Part shown: positions 18,488 through 25,990 of the stretch, piece by piece
How positions within the stretch are numbered: the stretch's first letter is position 1
Layout of the letters: the number at the start of each line of letters is the position of its first letter
Source: Prescottella subtropica
Lineage (GTDB): Bacteria; Actinomycetota; Actinomycetes; Mycobacteriales; Mycobacteriaceae
Assembly (NCBI RefSeq): GCF_005434945.1
Contig: NZ_SKCH01000007.1
Coordinates: 124,001-188,000, forward strand
Length of the DNA stretch: 64,000 bases
Direction of reading: 5' to 3'
Translations under genes and position numbers: made by a program
The notes under the pieces: model-generated
The model's input: the letters and a program-made list of their open reading frames with translations, nothing else
What the model was told of the DNA's origin: nothing
Databases searched by the model: none

Positions 18488-19347
18488 CCGCACGTTCGGT
18501 GCTGGTGGCCACCGACCTCGACCGCACCATGATCTACTCCCGAACCGCCGCCGGCGAGGAGCAGTTCGCGGCCACCGCGCCGGTGTGCGTGGAGATCTAC
18601 GACGACGCCCCGCTGTCGTACATGACCGCCACCGCCCACACCCTCCTCGCCGACCTGACCGCGCGCACGGTGGTCGTGCCCACCACCACCCGCACCCCCG
18701 CCCAGTACCGGCGGATCACCCTGCCGGGCGGCCCGTATCGGTACGCGGTCACCAGCAACGGCGGCGCCGTCCTCGTCGACGGCCGGCCGGATCCGGTGTG
18801 GCGGCAGCGGATCGACCGGGCCGTCGCTGCCGCCGGCCCGCCGGTCACCGCGGTCGTCGATGCACTGGGCACCCGCATCGACGACGGCTGGGTGCGCAGC
18901 CTGCGGACCGCCGACGACCTGTTCTGCTACCTCGTCGTCGACACCGCCGCCCAACCCGACGGCTTCGTCGCCGCCTGGCGGGCGTGGTGCGAGCCGCGCG
19001 GCTGGAACGTCTCCCAGCAGGGCCGCAAGATCTACACGATGCCGAACGCGGTCACCAAGAGCGCCGCCCTGCGCGACGTCCACGACCGTCTCGTCGCCGA
19101 CGGCACCCTGGACCCCGGCAGCCGGGTCCTCGCCGCCGGTGACGGTGTCCTCGACATCGACCTCCTCGAACACGCCGACGCCGCGATCCGCCCCCGCCAC
19201 GGCGAACTCGAGGACACCGGCTGGCAGCACCCGGACGTCGCCGTCACCGCGGCCCGCGGTATCACCGCCGGCGAGGAGATCCTCACCTGGTTCCACCACC
19301 ACACCGCCCCCACCGAAGCACTTCTCCCGCAAAGGAAGTCGATGTGA
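18484..19347 (+). CDS. HAD-superfamily hydrolase of the Ter biosynthetic operon
   Basis: 287 residues. HAD motif I is ATDLDRT (Asp11 nucleophile, Asp13 acid/base), motif II is probably the VVPTTTRT region, and motif IV is AAGDGVLDIDLL. The layout with an inserted cap (about 60-190) fits C2-type HADs such as sugar- or nucleotide-phosphate phosphatases. In this operon the likely task is dephosphorylating the ribosylated intermediate; that is inference from neighbours. The GTG at 18484 overlaps the upstream TGA, and the stop overlaps the next GTG. Confidence 0.88.
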   Translation: MTARSVLVATDLDRTMIYSRTAAGEEQFAATAPVCVEIYDDAPLSYMTATAHTLLADLTARTVVVPTTTRTPAQYRRITLPGGPYRYAVTSNGGAVLVDGRPDPVWRQRIDRAVAAAGPPVTAVVDALGTRIDDGWVRSLRTADDLFCYLVVDTAAQPDGFVAAWRAWCEPRGWNVSQQGRKIYTMPNAVTKSAALRDVHDRLVADGTLDPGSRVLAAGDGVLDIDLLEHADAAIRPRHGELEDTGWQHPDVAVTAARGITAGEEILTWFHHHTAPTEALLPQRKSM

Positions 19348-20540
19348 CCCACCAGCTGACCAAAGGCCAGAACGCGCCCCTGCACTCCGACACGATCGTC
19401 GTCTCCGTCGCCCTGTCGGCGCCGGCCGACGTGTCCGCACTGTTGCTCACCGAATCGGGGAAGGTGCGCACCGACGCGGACTTCGTCTTCTACAACCAGC
19501 CCACCGGCCCCGGTGTGCAACTGGTGACCGGCGCCGCCGGGACGAACCTGCGGATCACCACCGGCGGGATCCCCGCCGACATCGACAAGGTCCGCGCGAT
19601 CATCACCCTGGACGATCCGGGTGCCGCGTTCGGGCAGTTCCCGGCTCCGACCGCGCACGTCGCCGACGCGTCCGGGAACCCGCTGTACGAGTACAGCATC
19701 GACGGACTGTCCAGCGAGTCCGTCGTCATCGCCCTCGAGATCTACCGCCGCCAGGACACCTGGAAGGTGCGCGCCGTCGGGCAGGGATACGCCGGTGGGT
19801 TCGCGGCCCTGGTCACCGACCACGGCATCACCGTCGACGACGCACCCGCGCCTGCACCTGCACCGACACCGCCCCCGGCGCCCGCACCGCAGCCCTCGTA
19901 CACGCCGCCGCCCGCCCCCGCGCCCCCGGCGGCGCCCGCCGAGGTCAATCTCACCAGGGGGCGTCCCGTCAGCCTCGCCAAGGGACAGAAGGTGAGCCTG
20001 CGTAAGGACGGTGGTGTCGCACTGACGATGGTGAAGATGGGTCTCGGCTGGGATCCGGTGGAGAAGCGCGGCATGTTCGGCAGCCGCGCCGTCGACATCG
20101 ACCTCGACGCCTCCGCAGTCCTGTTCGCCGACGACCAGATCGTCGACGTCTGCTACTACGGGCAGCTCCGCTCGAAGGACGGCTCCATCCACCACCAGGG
20201 CGACAACCTCACCGGCGCCGGTGACGGCGACGACGAGGTGATCAACGTCGACCTCACCCGCATCCCCCCGTACGTCACCACCGTCCTGTTCATCGTCACC
20301 TCCTACAAGGGACAGACGTTCGCGCAGGTCCAGAACGCGTTCTGCCGGCTCGTCGACGCCACCACCGACAGCGAACTCGCCCGCTACACCCTCCACGGCG
20401 GCATGCCGTTCACCGGCATGGTGATGGCCAAGGTGTTCCGCGGCCCCGACGGCTGGAAGCTCCAGGCGATCGGTGACGGCATCCAAGCCAAGCACCCCGG
20501 CGAGGCCGCACCGCAACTGGCGCCGTTCGCCCGGAACTGA
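19344..20540 (+). CDS. Double-TerD protein with proline-rich linker
   Basis: 398 residues. First TerD-like domain (about 1-165): LTKGQNAPLHSD, TDADFVFYNQP and GQGYAGGFAALVTDHGI. A Pro/Ala linker of about 35 residues follows, then a second, fuller TerD domain (about 205-385) with SLAKGQKVSLRK, MGLGWD, DIDLDASAVLF and HHQGDNLTGAGDGDDE, the intact calcium-type acidic loop. The first domain lacks the DLDAS acidic strand, so probably only the second binds metal. GTG at 19344 overlaps the HAD stop and is preceded by AAAGGAAG. It is co-transcribed with the biosynthetic genes. Confidence 0.88.
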   Translation: MTHQLTKGQNAPLHSDTIVVSVALSAPADVSALLLTESGKVRTDADFVFYNQPTGPGVQLVTGAAGTNLRITTGGIPADIDKVRAIITLDDPGAAFGQFPAPTAHVADASGNPLYEYSIDGLSSESVVIALEIYRRQDTWKVRAVGQGYAGGFAALVTDHGITVDDAPAPAPAPTPPPAPAPQPSYTPPPAPAPPAAPAEVNLTRGRPVSLAKGQKVSLRKDGGVALTMVKMGLGWDPVEKRGMFGSRAVDIDLDASAVLFADDQIVDVCYYGQLRSKDGSIHHQGDNLTGAGDGDDEVINVDLTRIPPYVTTVLFIVTSYKGQTFAQVQNAFCRLVDATTDSELARYTLHGGMPFTGMVMAKVFRGPDGWKLQAIGDGIQAKHPGEAAPQLAPFARN

Positions 20541-20567
20541 GCACACCCGAACGAAGGAGGAGCGACA

Positions 20568-22115
20568 GTGCAGCTGACCTGCGGGCAGAACATCGTGCTG
20601 CCGACCACGACACTGCGGTTCACCGCCACCGGTGACACCGCACTCGACGTGTCCGCGTTGGTCACCGACACCGCCCTGCGGGCACTGTCGTCCGAGGATT
20701 TCGTGTTCTACAACCAGCCGCACACGCGTGGCGTCCGGATGGGGGAGGGCAGCGTCGAGATCGACCTCGACGCTGTCCGCCCCGACGCCCACGCGGTGCT
20801 GTGCATCGCCAGCGTCGACCCCCTCGCCGCCGGGTCCGTCGTCACCACCGTCACCGCGGCCCTGACCGACCCGGCGGGGACACCGGTCGCCGCAGTGGAC
20901 GTCGACTGCCGGTCCGCCGAAACCGCGGTGATCTGCTGGGAGCTGTACCGGCGGTCCGGGCAGTGGAAGGTCCGGGCCGTCGGCCAGGGCTACGCCGACG
21001 GACTCGCCGGCCTGATCACCCACCACGGCGTCGACGTCGACCCCGGTGACACCGACCCCGGATCCACCTCGGAACCGATCCCGGACGCCGGAACCTACGG
21101 GCCGATCGAACCCCTCGACCCGAACCACATCGTCGAACGATTCACCATGATCATGGAAGATGCGGCCCGCTCCGCCGGCGCCCTGATCGCTGCCCGCAGC
21201 TTCGCCGAGAACCGTCTCGACCGGGAACTGACCGCCGCCGTCGCCGACCCGGCCACCCGCAACAGCGCCCACACCGCCGGCATCCGCGACCAGGCCCGCC
21301 GTCGGCACGACACCGTCGTCGCCGACGCCGACACCCGCTACCGTCGGGACGCCGCCCACCTCGACACCGAACTGCGCACCATCGGCCCGCTGTTGCCGCG
21401 GTTGTTCGCCGACTGGAACGCCCCCGCCTGGACCGCCGGCACCCCGGAATCCGGTACGGCCGACGGGATCCGGATCGGTGACCTGTCCGCCCCCGGGTGC
21501 GGGCCCCTCCGCGTCCCGGTCTGCCTGCCGTTCCCGCTGAGGCAACCGCTGCACATCCTGGGCGCCGACACCCCGGCGACCGCGTCCGTCACCGCCGCCG
21601 CCGTCCTCCGGATCCTGGCCGCCGACCCGGACGTCGTCCTCGACGTCGTCGACCTGTCCGGTGGCCTCCGCCCGCTCGCCGACGGATTCGCCCACCGTGG
21701 GGGAGTCACGATCACCCGAGCCGACGACATCGGCCCCTACCTCGACACCACCGCGGCGGCCGCCGAACTCGCGCTCCTCGACCGCGGGACCCCGCACAGC
21801 GTTCCGCCGGCGCCGCGGCTGATCGTGCTCGACCACTTCCCCTACGGTTACGACCCGAGGCAGCTACCGGCCATCGCGTTCCTCACCGAACACGGCCCGG
21901 CACTCGGTGTCTCCACCGTCCTCGTCTCCGACGACCCCGCCGCGGTCGAACAGATCCACCCCGACCTGCCGCACCGCAGCTACGCCCTGCCCGTCGCCGG
22001 CAACGACGACTGGCGCGACCCCTGGACCTCGAACCCGTGGACGTTCACCCCCGACCGGGCCCCCGCCGACATCGGCCGCGTCGTCGACGTCCTCACACAC
22101 GCCACGAGGCGGTAG
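20568..22115 (+). CDS. TerD domain fused to a P-loop-ATPase-like domain with degenerate Walker A
   Basis: 515 residues. TerD-like domain at about 1-160 (EDFVFYNQP, GQGYADGLAGLITHHGV). A helical, Arg/Ala-rich stalk follows (about 185-280). The last ~220 residues have the spacing of FtsK/HerA-like ATPases: PFPLRQPLHILGADTPATAS (about 321-340) where Walker A would be, but without the GK[ST], and APRLIVLDHFPYGYD (about 415-429) where Walker B would be, then LGVSTVLVSDDP as a sensor-like strand. I infer an inactive or nucleotide-independent relative that could scaffold DNA work. The GTG start follows AAGGAGGAGC. It is the last gene of the operon. Confidence 0.72.
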   Translation: MQLTCGQNIVLPTTTLRFTATGDTALDVSALVTDTALRALSSEDFVFYNQPHTRGVRMGEGSVEIDLDAVRPDAHAVLCIASVDPLAAGSVVTTVTAALTDPAGTPVAAVDVDCRSAETAVICWELYRRSGQWKVRAVGQGYADGLAGLITHHGVDVDPGDTDPGSTSEPIPDAGTYGPIEPLDPNHIVERFTMIMEDAARSAGALIAARSFAENRLDRELTAAVADPATRNSAHTAGIRDQARRRHDTVVADADTRYRRDAAHLDTELRTIGPLLPRLFADWNAPAWTAGTPESGTADGIRIGDLSAPGCGPLRVPVCLPFPLRQPLHILGADTPATASVTAAAVLRILAADPDVVLDVVDLSGGLRPLADGFAHRGGVTITRADDIGPYLDTTAAAAELALLDRGTPHSVPPAPRLIVLDHFPYGYDPRQLPAIAFLTEHGPALGVSTVLVSDDPAAVEQIHPDLPHRSYALPVAGNDDWRDPWTSNPWTFTPDRAPADIGRVVDVLTHATRR

Positions 22116-22136
22116 GCCGGTCCGAGGCGTGCGCGC

Positions 22137-23990
22137 TCAGTCGTCCTCGACCTCGAGGCCGTATCCGGTGGCCATCGCCGCCAGATCGTCGTCGTGGCCC
22201 TGGCCGACGGCGCGAATTCGCCAGACGCCGTGCCGCCGGTAGATCTCGGTGAGGATCATGGTCCGTTCGACGGTGCCGGCGTCCAGCACGAACGTCGCGA
22301 AGGTGTGATCCGGGCCGTCGACGCCGACCGCGACCGCACCGAGGTCACCGAAGGTGCGGCCGCCCTCGATCGCCGCGGCGATCACGATGCGGTGGCATTC
22401 GTCGGGCAGTGCCGCGAGGTCGACCCGGATGCACTGCTCGCTGCTGCCGTCGATGGAGAGTGCGACCGCGTCGTCCCCGTCGGCGGGATTGTTGTAGAAC
22501 ACGAAGTCCTGATCCGAATCCACCCGCCGGTCCTCCCCGAGCAGGAAGGCGACGACATCGACGTCGAACTCGTCGCCGACATTCTCGGCCCGCCACGACA
22601 CGTTGACGGACCACACCGTCGGTGCCGCGGGTAGATCGACCGTCTGCCCACGCAGCAGGACCGGGGCGGACACCCGCGATTCGTGACGCATGTGCGGCGG
22701 GACGAACCCGGAGGTGACCCCGTCGTTCACGTCGGACTCCCGGATCACCGGCAGCCCGCGTGCCTCGACCCGCGGCATGCGCCGGTCGGTGTCGCCGCCC
22801 GACAACACGAGCACATCCGTGACCGCAGCGGTGAGGTTGAGCGAGGGGCGGGCACCGAGCTGGATGATGCGGGACCGCATCATCACGCATTCCAGGTGTG
22901 TCCCACCCATCAGCAGCACACGGCGTCCCCGCCACGCCGCACCCCTACCCGTGGCGGCCGGCACGGGAGCCGGGGCCGGAACGGGGGTCGGCACCGTCGC
23001 CGGAGCCACCACCTCGAGCACCGCGACACTCGGGATCGCGACGTTCGGGAGCACGGTGGGCTGCGACGCCTTCGGGACACCGGGGACGACCCGCGTCAGC
23101 AGGGCGTCCAACTGTGTCTCGGAGACGATCGGGATCCCCTCCGCGGCCGCCCGCCGCACCTTGGCGTTCGACGAGCCCGGGTCGTTGCAGACGACGACAC
23201 TGGTATGGCGGCTCACCGAATTCATGACGTCGAATCCGGCGGCGGACAGGGTGGCGGCGAGCGCGAGCCGCGGGGTACGTGTCGCGCCGCTGACGACCAC
23301 TTTCATGCCCTGCACGAGACCGACCGCCGGATCGAGCCGGCCCGGATTCCGGTAGTCGGACGGCACCCGCTGCACCTGATCCGGATACACTGCGGTGCGC
23401 CGGCCCGCGCAGTCGACGACGGGCAGCGGCAACTGCAGCGTCTCCGCCAGCGACACGCTGCGGGTGAAGATCTCGGTGAGGACCCGGGCGTCGTCGCCGG
23501 CGTCGTGCGCATGGAACTGCGGGACGTGCCAGTAGTCGGCGAGAGTGGCCAGCTGATGGTTGGGGACGTCGAGTTCGAGCCGCCGCGACAACGCCAGCGT
23601 GCACAGCCGATTCTCGATCGGGGTGTTCGCCCCGGCGCGCTGGAACTCCGCGTCCAGGAAGCCGTAGTCGAACGACGCATTGTGCGCGACCATCGTCCGG
23701 CCGGTCAGGAGTGCGGCGAACTCGTCGGCGATGTCACCGAACCGCGGTGCCCCCGCCAACCGGTCCGGGGTGAGACCGTGCACGTGGACGGGCCCCGGAT
23801 CGCATCCCGGATTCAGCAGCGTCGAGAACTCGCGTTCGACGGACCCGTCCTCCCGCAACACCAGTGCCGCCACACTCAGGATCCGATGCGACGCCGCCCG
23901 CATGCCGGACGTCTCGGTGTCGACCACTACCCACTTACGGCCCTTCGGTAGGCCTCGGGTCCCGGCCTCGTCGACCCCCGCGCTCGTCAT
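22137..23990 (-). CDS. DEDDh 3'-5' exonuclease-BRCT-TerD fusion protein
   Basis: 617 residues with four regions. A DnaQ-type exonuclease (about 18-180) has ExoI VVVDTETSG (Asp24, Glu26), ExoII AHNASFDYGFL (Asp108) and ExoIII HDAGDDARVL (His162, Asp167). A BRCT domain (about 226-300; GMKVVVSGATRTPRLALAAT) follows, then a Pro/Ala linker and a weaker BRCT-like segment (about 353-425; RGRRVLLMGGTHLE). The C-terminus is a TerD domain (about 440-617; DQDFVFYNNPADGDD). The catalytic set looks complete, so nuclease activity is likely. It converges on the TerD-ATPase-like gene with 21 bases between stops. Confidence 0.88.
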   Translation of the reverse strand: MTSAGVDEAGTRGLPKGRKWVVVDTETSGMRAASHRILSVAALVLREDGSVEREFSTLLNPGCDPGPVHVHGLTPDRLAGAPRFGDIADEFAALLTGRTMVAHNASFDYGFLDAEFQRAGANTPIENRLCTLALSRRLELDVPNHQLATLADYWHVPQFHAHDAGDDARVLTEIFTRSVSLAETLQLPLPVVDCAGRRTAVYPDQVQRVPSDYRNPGRLDPAVGLVQGMKVVVSGATRTPRLALAATLSAAGFDVMNSVSRHTSVVVCNDPGSSNAKVRRAAAEGIPIVSETQLDALLTRVVPGVPKASQPTVLPNVAIPSVAVLEVVAPATVPTPVPAPAPVPAATGRGAAWRGRRVLLMGGTHLECVMMRSRIIQLGARPSLNLTAAVTDVLVLSGGDTDRRMPRVEARGLPVIRESDVNDGVTSGFVPPHMRHESRVSAPVLLRGQTVDLPAAPTVWSVNVSWRAENVGDEFDVDVVAFLLGEDRRVDSDQDFVFYNNPADGDDAVALSIDGSSEQCIRVDLAALPDECHRIVIAAAIEGGRTFGDLGAVAVGVDGPDHTFATFVLDAGTVERTMILTEIYRRHGVWRIRAVGQGHDDDLAAMATGYGLEVEDD

Positions 23991-24279
23991 TCCCTACCTC
24001 CGTCGTCCCCTGACCCAGAATTGTCCGGCCATCATCGCCGATGCCACCGACAGTCGACGGAGCACCCCGGCCGTCGGCGGGAACCGATCGGCGTCCGCCC
24101 GCGTCCAAGCAGTCACACGGGCCGGACCACCGGGACCGGCAGGGGAGGGGTGCGTCGATGGGGCAGCACGGTGCGGGACGGGCGTATCGGCGGGGGATCA
24201 CGCGGGCGGGCAGCGGGCCGCGCAGCCAGGGGCTGTGGGCGAGGTGCCCGACGGTTCCGGTGGACGACGGTGCGCCGCA
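23991..24279. other. Intergenic region with a doubtful small open frame
   Basis: The DNA between the exonuclease fusion start (minus) and the end of pgl contains one plus-strand frame with an ATG at 24158 behind a GGAGGGG tract, running to 24322 (54 codons, Gly/Arg/Pro-rich, no motif). Its codon use looks like random high-GC sequence, and the pgl terminator hairpin lies inside it, so I do not call it a gene. The promoter for the exonuclease fusion should lie near 23995-24050; no clear boxes were seen. Confidence 0.4.
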
Positions 24280-24302
24280 CCCGGTCCCGGGTGGGGACCG
24301 GG
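24280..24302 (-). terminator. Terminator hairpin of the pentose-phosphate operon
   Basis: Perfect 9-bp inverted repeat (24280-24288 and 24294-24302) with a 5-base loop, 22 bases beyond the pgl stop on the minus strand. Confidence 0.5.
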
Positions 24303-24324
24303 GCGACGACCCCGCCGAGTGAAC

Positions 24325-25074
24325 TCAGGCGCGGGGCAGTCCGGCCGCCGCGGTCTCGTCGAGCAGCCACACCGTCTTCTCGATGCCGACCGCACCGGCG
24401 GCCGGGATCTCCTCGGGGGACGCGCCGTCGACCGCGGCGGCGACCGCGTCGGCCTTGGCTCCGCCGGAGGTGATCAGCCACACCTCGCGGGCGGAACGCA
24501 GCGCGGGCAGGGTCAGTGTCACCCGCACCGCCGGCGGCTTCGGCGAATCGGTCACCGCGACCACCAGCTTCTCGGCTTCACGAACCGCGTCGGTGTGCGG
24601 GAACAGCGAATTGACGTGTCCCTCCCCGCCCATGCCGAGCAGGTGGACGTCGAACAGGGGGCCGGTCCGGTCGGCGGCGAACGCGTCGAGCACCTCGGCG
24701 TACGCGGCGGCCGCGGTCACCGGATCGCTACCGTACGCACCGTCGGAGGCGGCCACGACGTGCACCCGCGCCGGATCGACCGGCACGTGGTCGAGCAGCG
24801 CGGTATGCGCTTGCACCTCGTTGCGTTCGGGATCCCCGGCCGGCAGGAACCGTTCGTCACCGAAGAACACGTCCAGCGCCGACCAGTCGATCGCCCCCGG
24901 GTTCTCGCGGACATGCTCGAGCAGTGCGATGCCGGTGCCGCCGCCGGTGAGGACGACCGCCGCCGAGCCGCGGGCCCGCTGCGCCGCGACGACCGCATCG
25001 ACGAACCGTTCCGCGGCAGCCCGCACCAGGGCGTCGGTGTCGGGGTAACGGCGAATCTCGTTGGAGTCAGACAT
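24325..25074 (-). CDS. pgl: 6-phosphogluconolactonase
   Basis: 249 residues, normal for bacterial DevB/Pgl. It hydrolyses 6-phosphogluconolactone to 6-phosphogluconate in the oxidative pentose-phosphate pathway. Visible motifs are VVLTGGGTGIALLEHV (about 40-55), VFFGDERFLP (about 69-78), HLLGMGGEGHVNSLFPH and the C-terminal WLITSGGAKADAV. Its start lies 8 bases inside the opcA end, so the two are translationally coupled. It is the last gene of the operon tkt-tal-zwf-opcA-pgl. Confidence 0.96.
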   Translation of the reverse strand: MSDSNEIRRYPDTDALVRAAAERFVDAVVAAQRARGSAAVVLTGGGTGIALLEHVRENPGAIDWSALDVFFGDERFLPAGDPERNEVQAHTALLDHVPVDPARVHVVAASDGAYGSDPVTAAAAYAEVLDAFAADRTGPLFDVHLLGMGGEGHVNSLFPHTDAVREAEKLVVAVTDSPKPPAVRVTLTLPALRSAREVWLITSGGAKADAVAAAVDGASPEEIPAAGAVGIEKTVWLLDETAAAGLPRA

Positions 25075-25990
25075 AGTTCACCTTCGACAGTCCGGTCAGG
25101 GCGGCTTCGTAGATCTCGTCGTGGTCGAGCCGGCGCAACTCTTCCGCGAGACAGTCCCGCGTCTCCCGGCGAGCGAGGGCGACGAGAGCGTCCGGCTGCC
25201 CGGTGCGGGCCAGGGTCGCGGTCGTCTCACCCTGCGGACGGCTGATCGAGATCCGGTCGTCGCCGGTCAACTGCAGTTCGACGAACAGGTCACCGGTCTG
25301 CCGGCGGACCGGGCCGTCGATCCGGTCGGCCAGCCAGCCGGCGAGGATGTCGAGCGCCGGTTCGGTCGCCAGACCGGACACGGTCGCCGACAGGATCTTC
25401 CCGTGCGGCGGCTGGTCGAGTGCGGACGTGAGCAGCGCCCGCCAGTACGTGACCCGGCTCCACGCCAGATCGGTGTCGCCGGGCGCGTACGAGCCGAGCC
25501 GACTCTTGATCGTCGCCGTCGGCTCGTCGGCGCGGGTGGCGTCGGTGATCCGCCGGATCGCCAAACGCCCCACCGGATCCAGCGACGGGAACGTCGGGGC
25601 GTCGTCCGGCCACCATGCCACCACCGGGGTGTCGGGCAGCAGGAACGGCACCACGACACTGGACTCGTGGTCGGCGAGCTCACCGTGCAGCCGCAGGATC
25701 ACCACCTCGGACGCGCCGGCGTCACCACCGACCCGGATCTCCGCGTCCAGCCGCGTCTCCTCCGACCGGGAGCCGCGGGCGACGACGATGACACGGCACG
25801 GATGCTCGCGGCTGGCGTCGTTCGCGGCGTCGATGACGTCCTCGGAGTTCTTGGACTCGCGGGTGGACACCACCAGCGTCAGCACCCGGCCGAGGGTGAC
25901 CGCGCCACCCGTCTCCCGCAGTTCGACGAGTTTCTTGTTGACGGCGCCGGTCGTGGTCGACGGCAACTCGATGATCACGGTCTTCTCCAT
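25067..25990 (-). CDS. opcA: Glucose-6-phosphate dehydrogenase assembly protein OpcA
   Basis: 307 residues. OpcA is needed for assembly or allosteric control of glucose-6-phosphate dehydrogenase in actinobacteria and cyanobacteria. Family features are the N-terminal IIELPSTTTGAVNKKLVELR, SEVVILRLHGELADHESSVV and PVVAWWPDDAP in the centre. It overlaps the zwf stop by 16 bases and pgl by 8, so expression is coupled with its partner enzyme. Confidence 0.95.
   Translation of the reverse strand: MEKTVIIELPSTTTGAVNKKLVELRETGGAVTLGRVLTLVVSTRESKNSEDVIDAANDASREHPCRVIVVARGSRSEETRLDAEIRVGGDAGASEVVILRLHGELADHESSVVVPFLLPDTPVVAWWPDDAPTFPSLDPVGRLAIRRITDATRADEPTATIKSRLGSYAPGDTDLAWSRVTYWRALLTSALDQPPHGKILSATVSGLATEPALDILAGWLADRIDGPVRRQTGDLFVELQLTGDDRISISRPQGETTATLARTGQPDALVALARRETRDCLAEELRRLDHDEIYEAALTGLSKVNYV

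Noticed and set aside
19032-21836. Large minus-strand open frame opposite the HAD and TerD genes
   Set aside because: It covers three plus-strand genes with clear motifs; Gly/Val/Asp bias shows a shadow reading.
6678-23990. Reading the island simply as tellurite resistance
   Set aside because: The ter name is historical. The biosynthetic enzymes, exonuclease fusion and lack of tellurite-specific enzymes favour a broader stress or anti-phage role, so resistance was not used as the function.
24158-24322. 54-codon open frame before the pgl end
   Set aside because: It has a G-rich stretch before its ATG but no motif, biased composition, and overlaps the likely pgl terminator.
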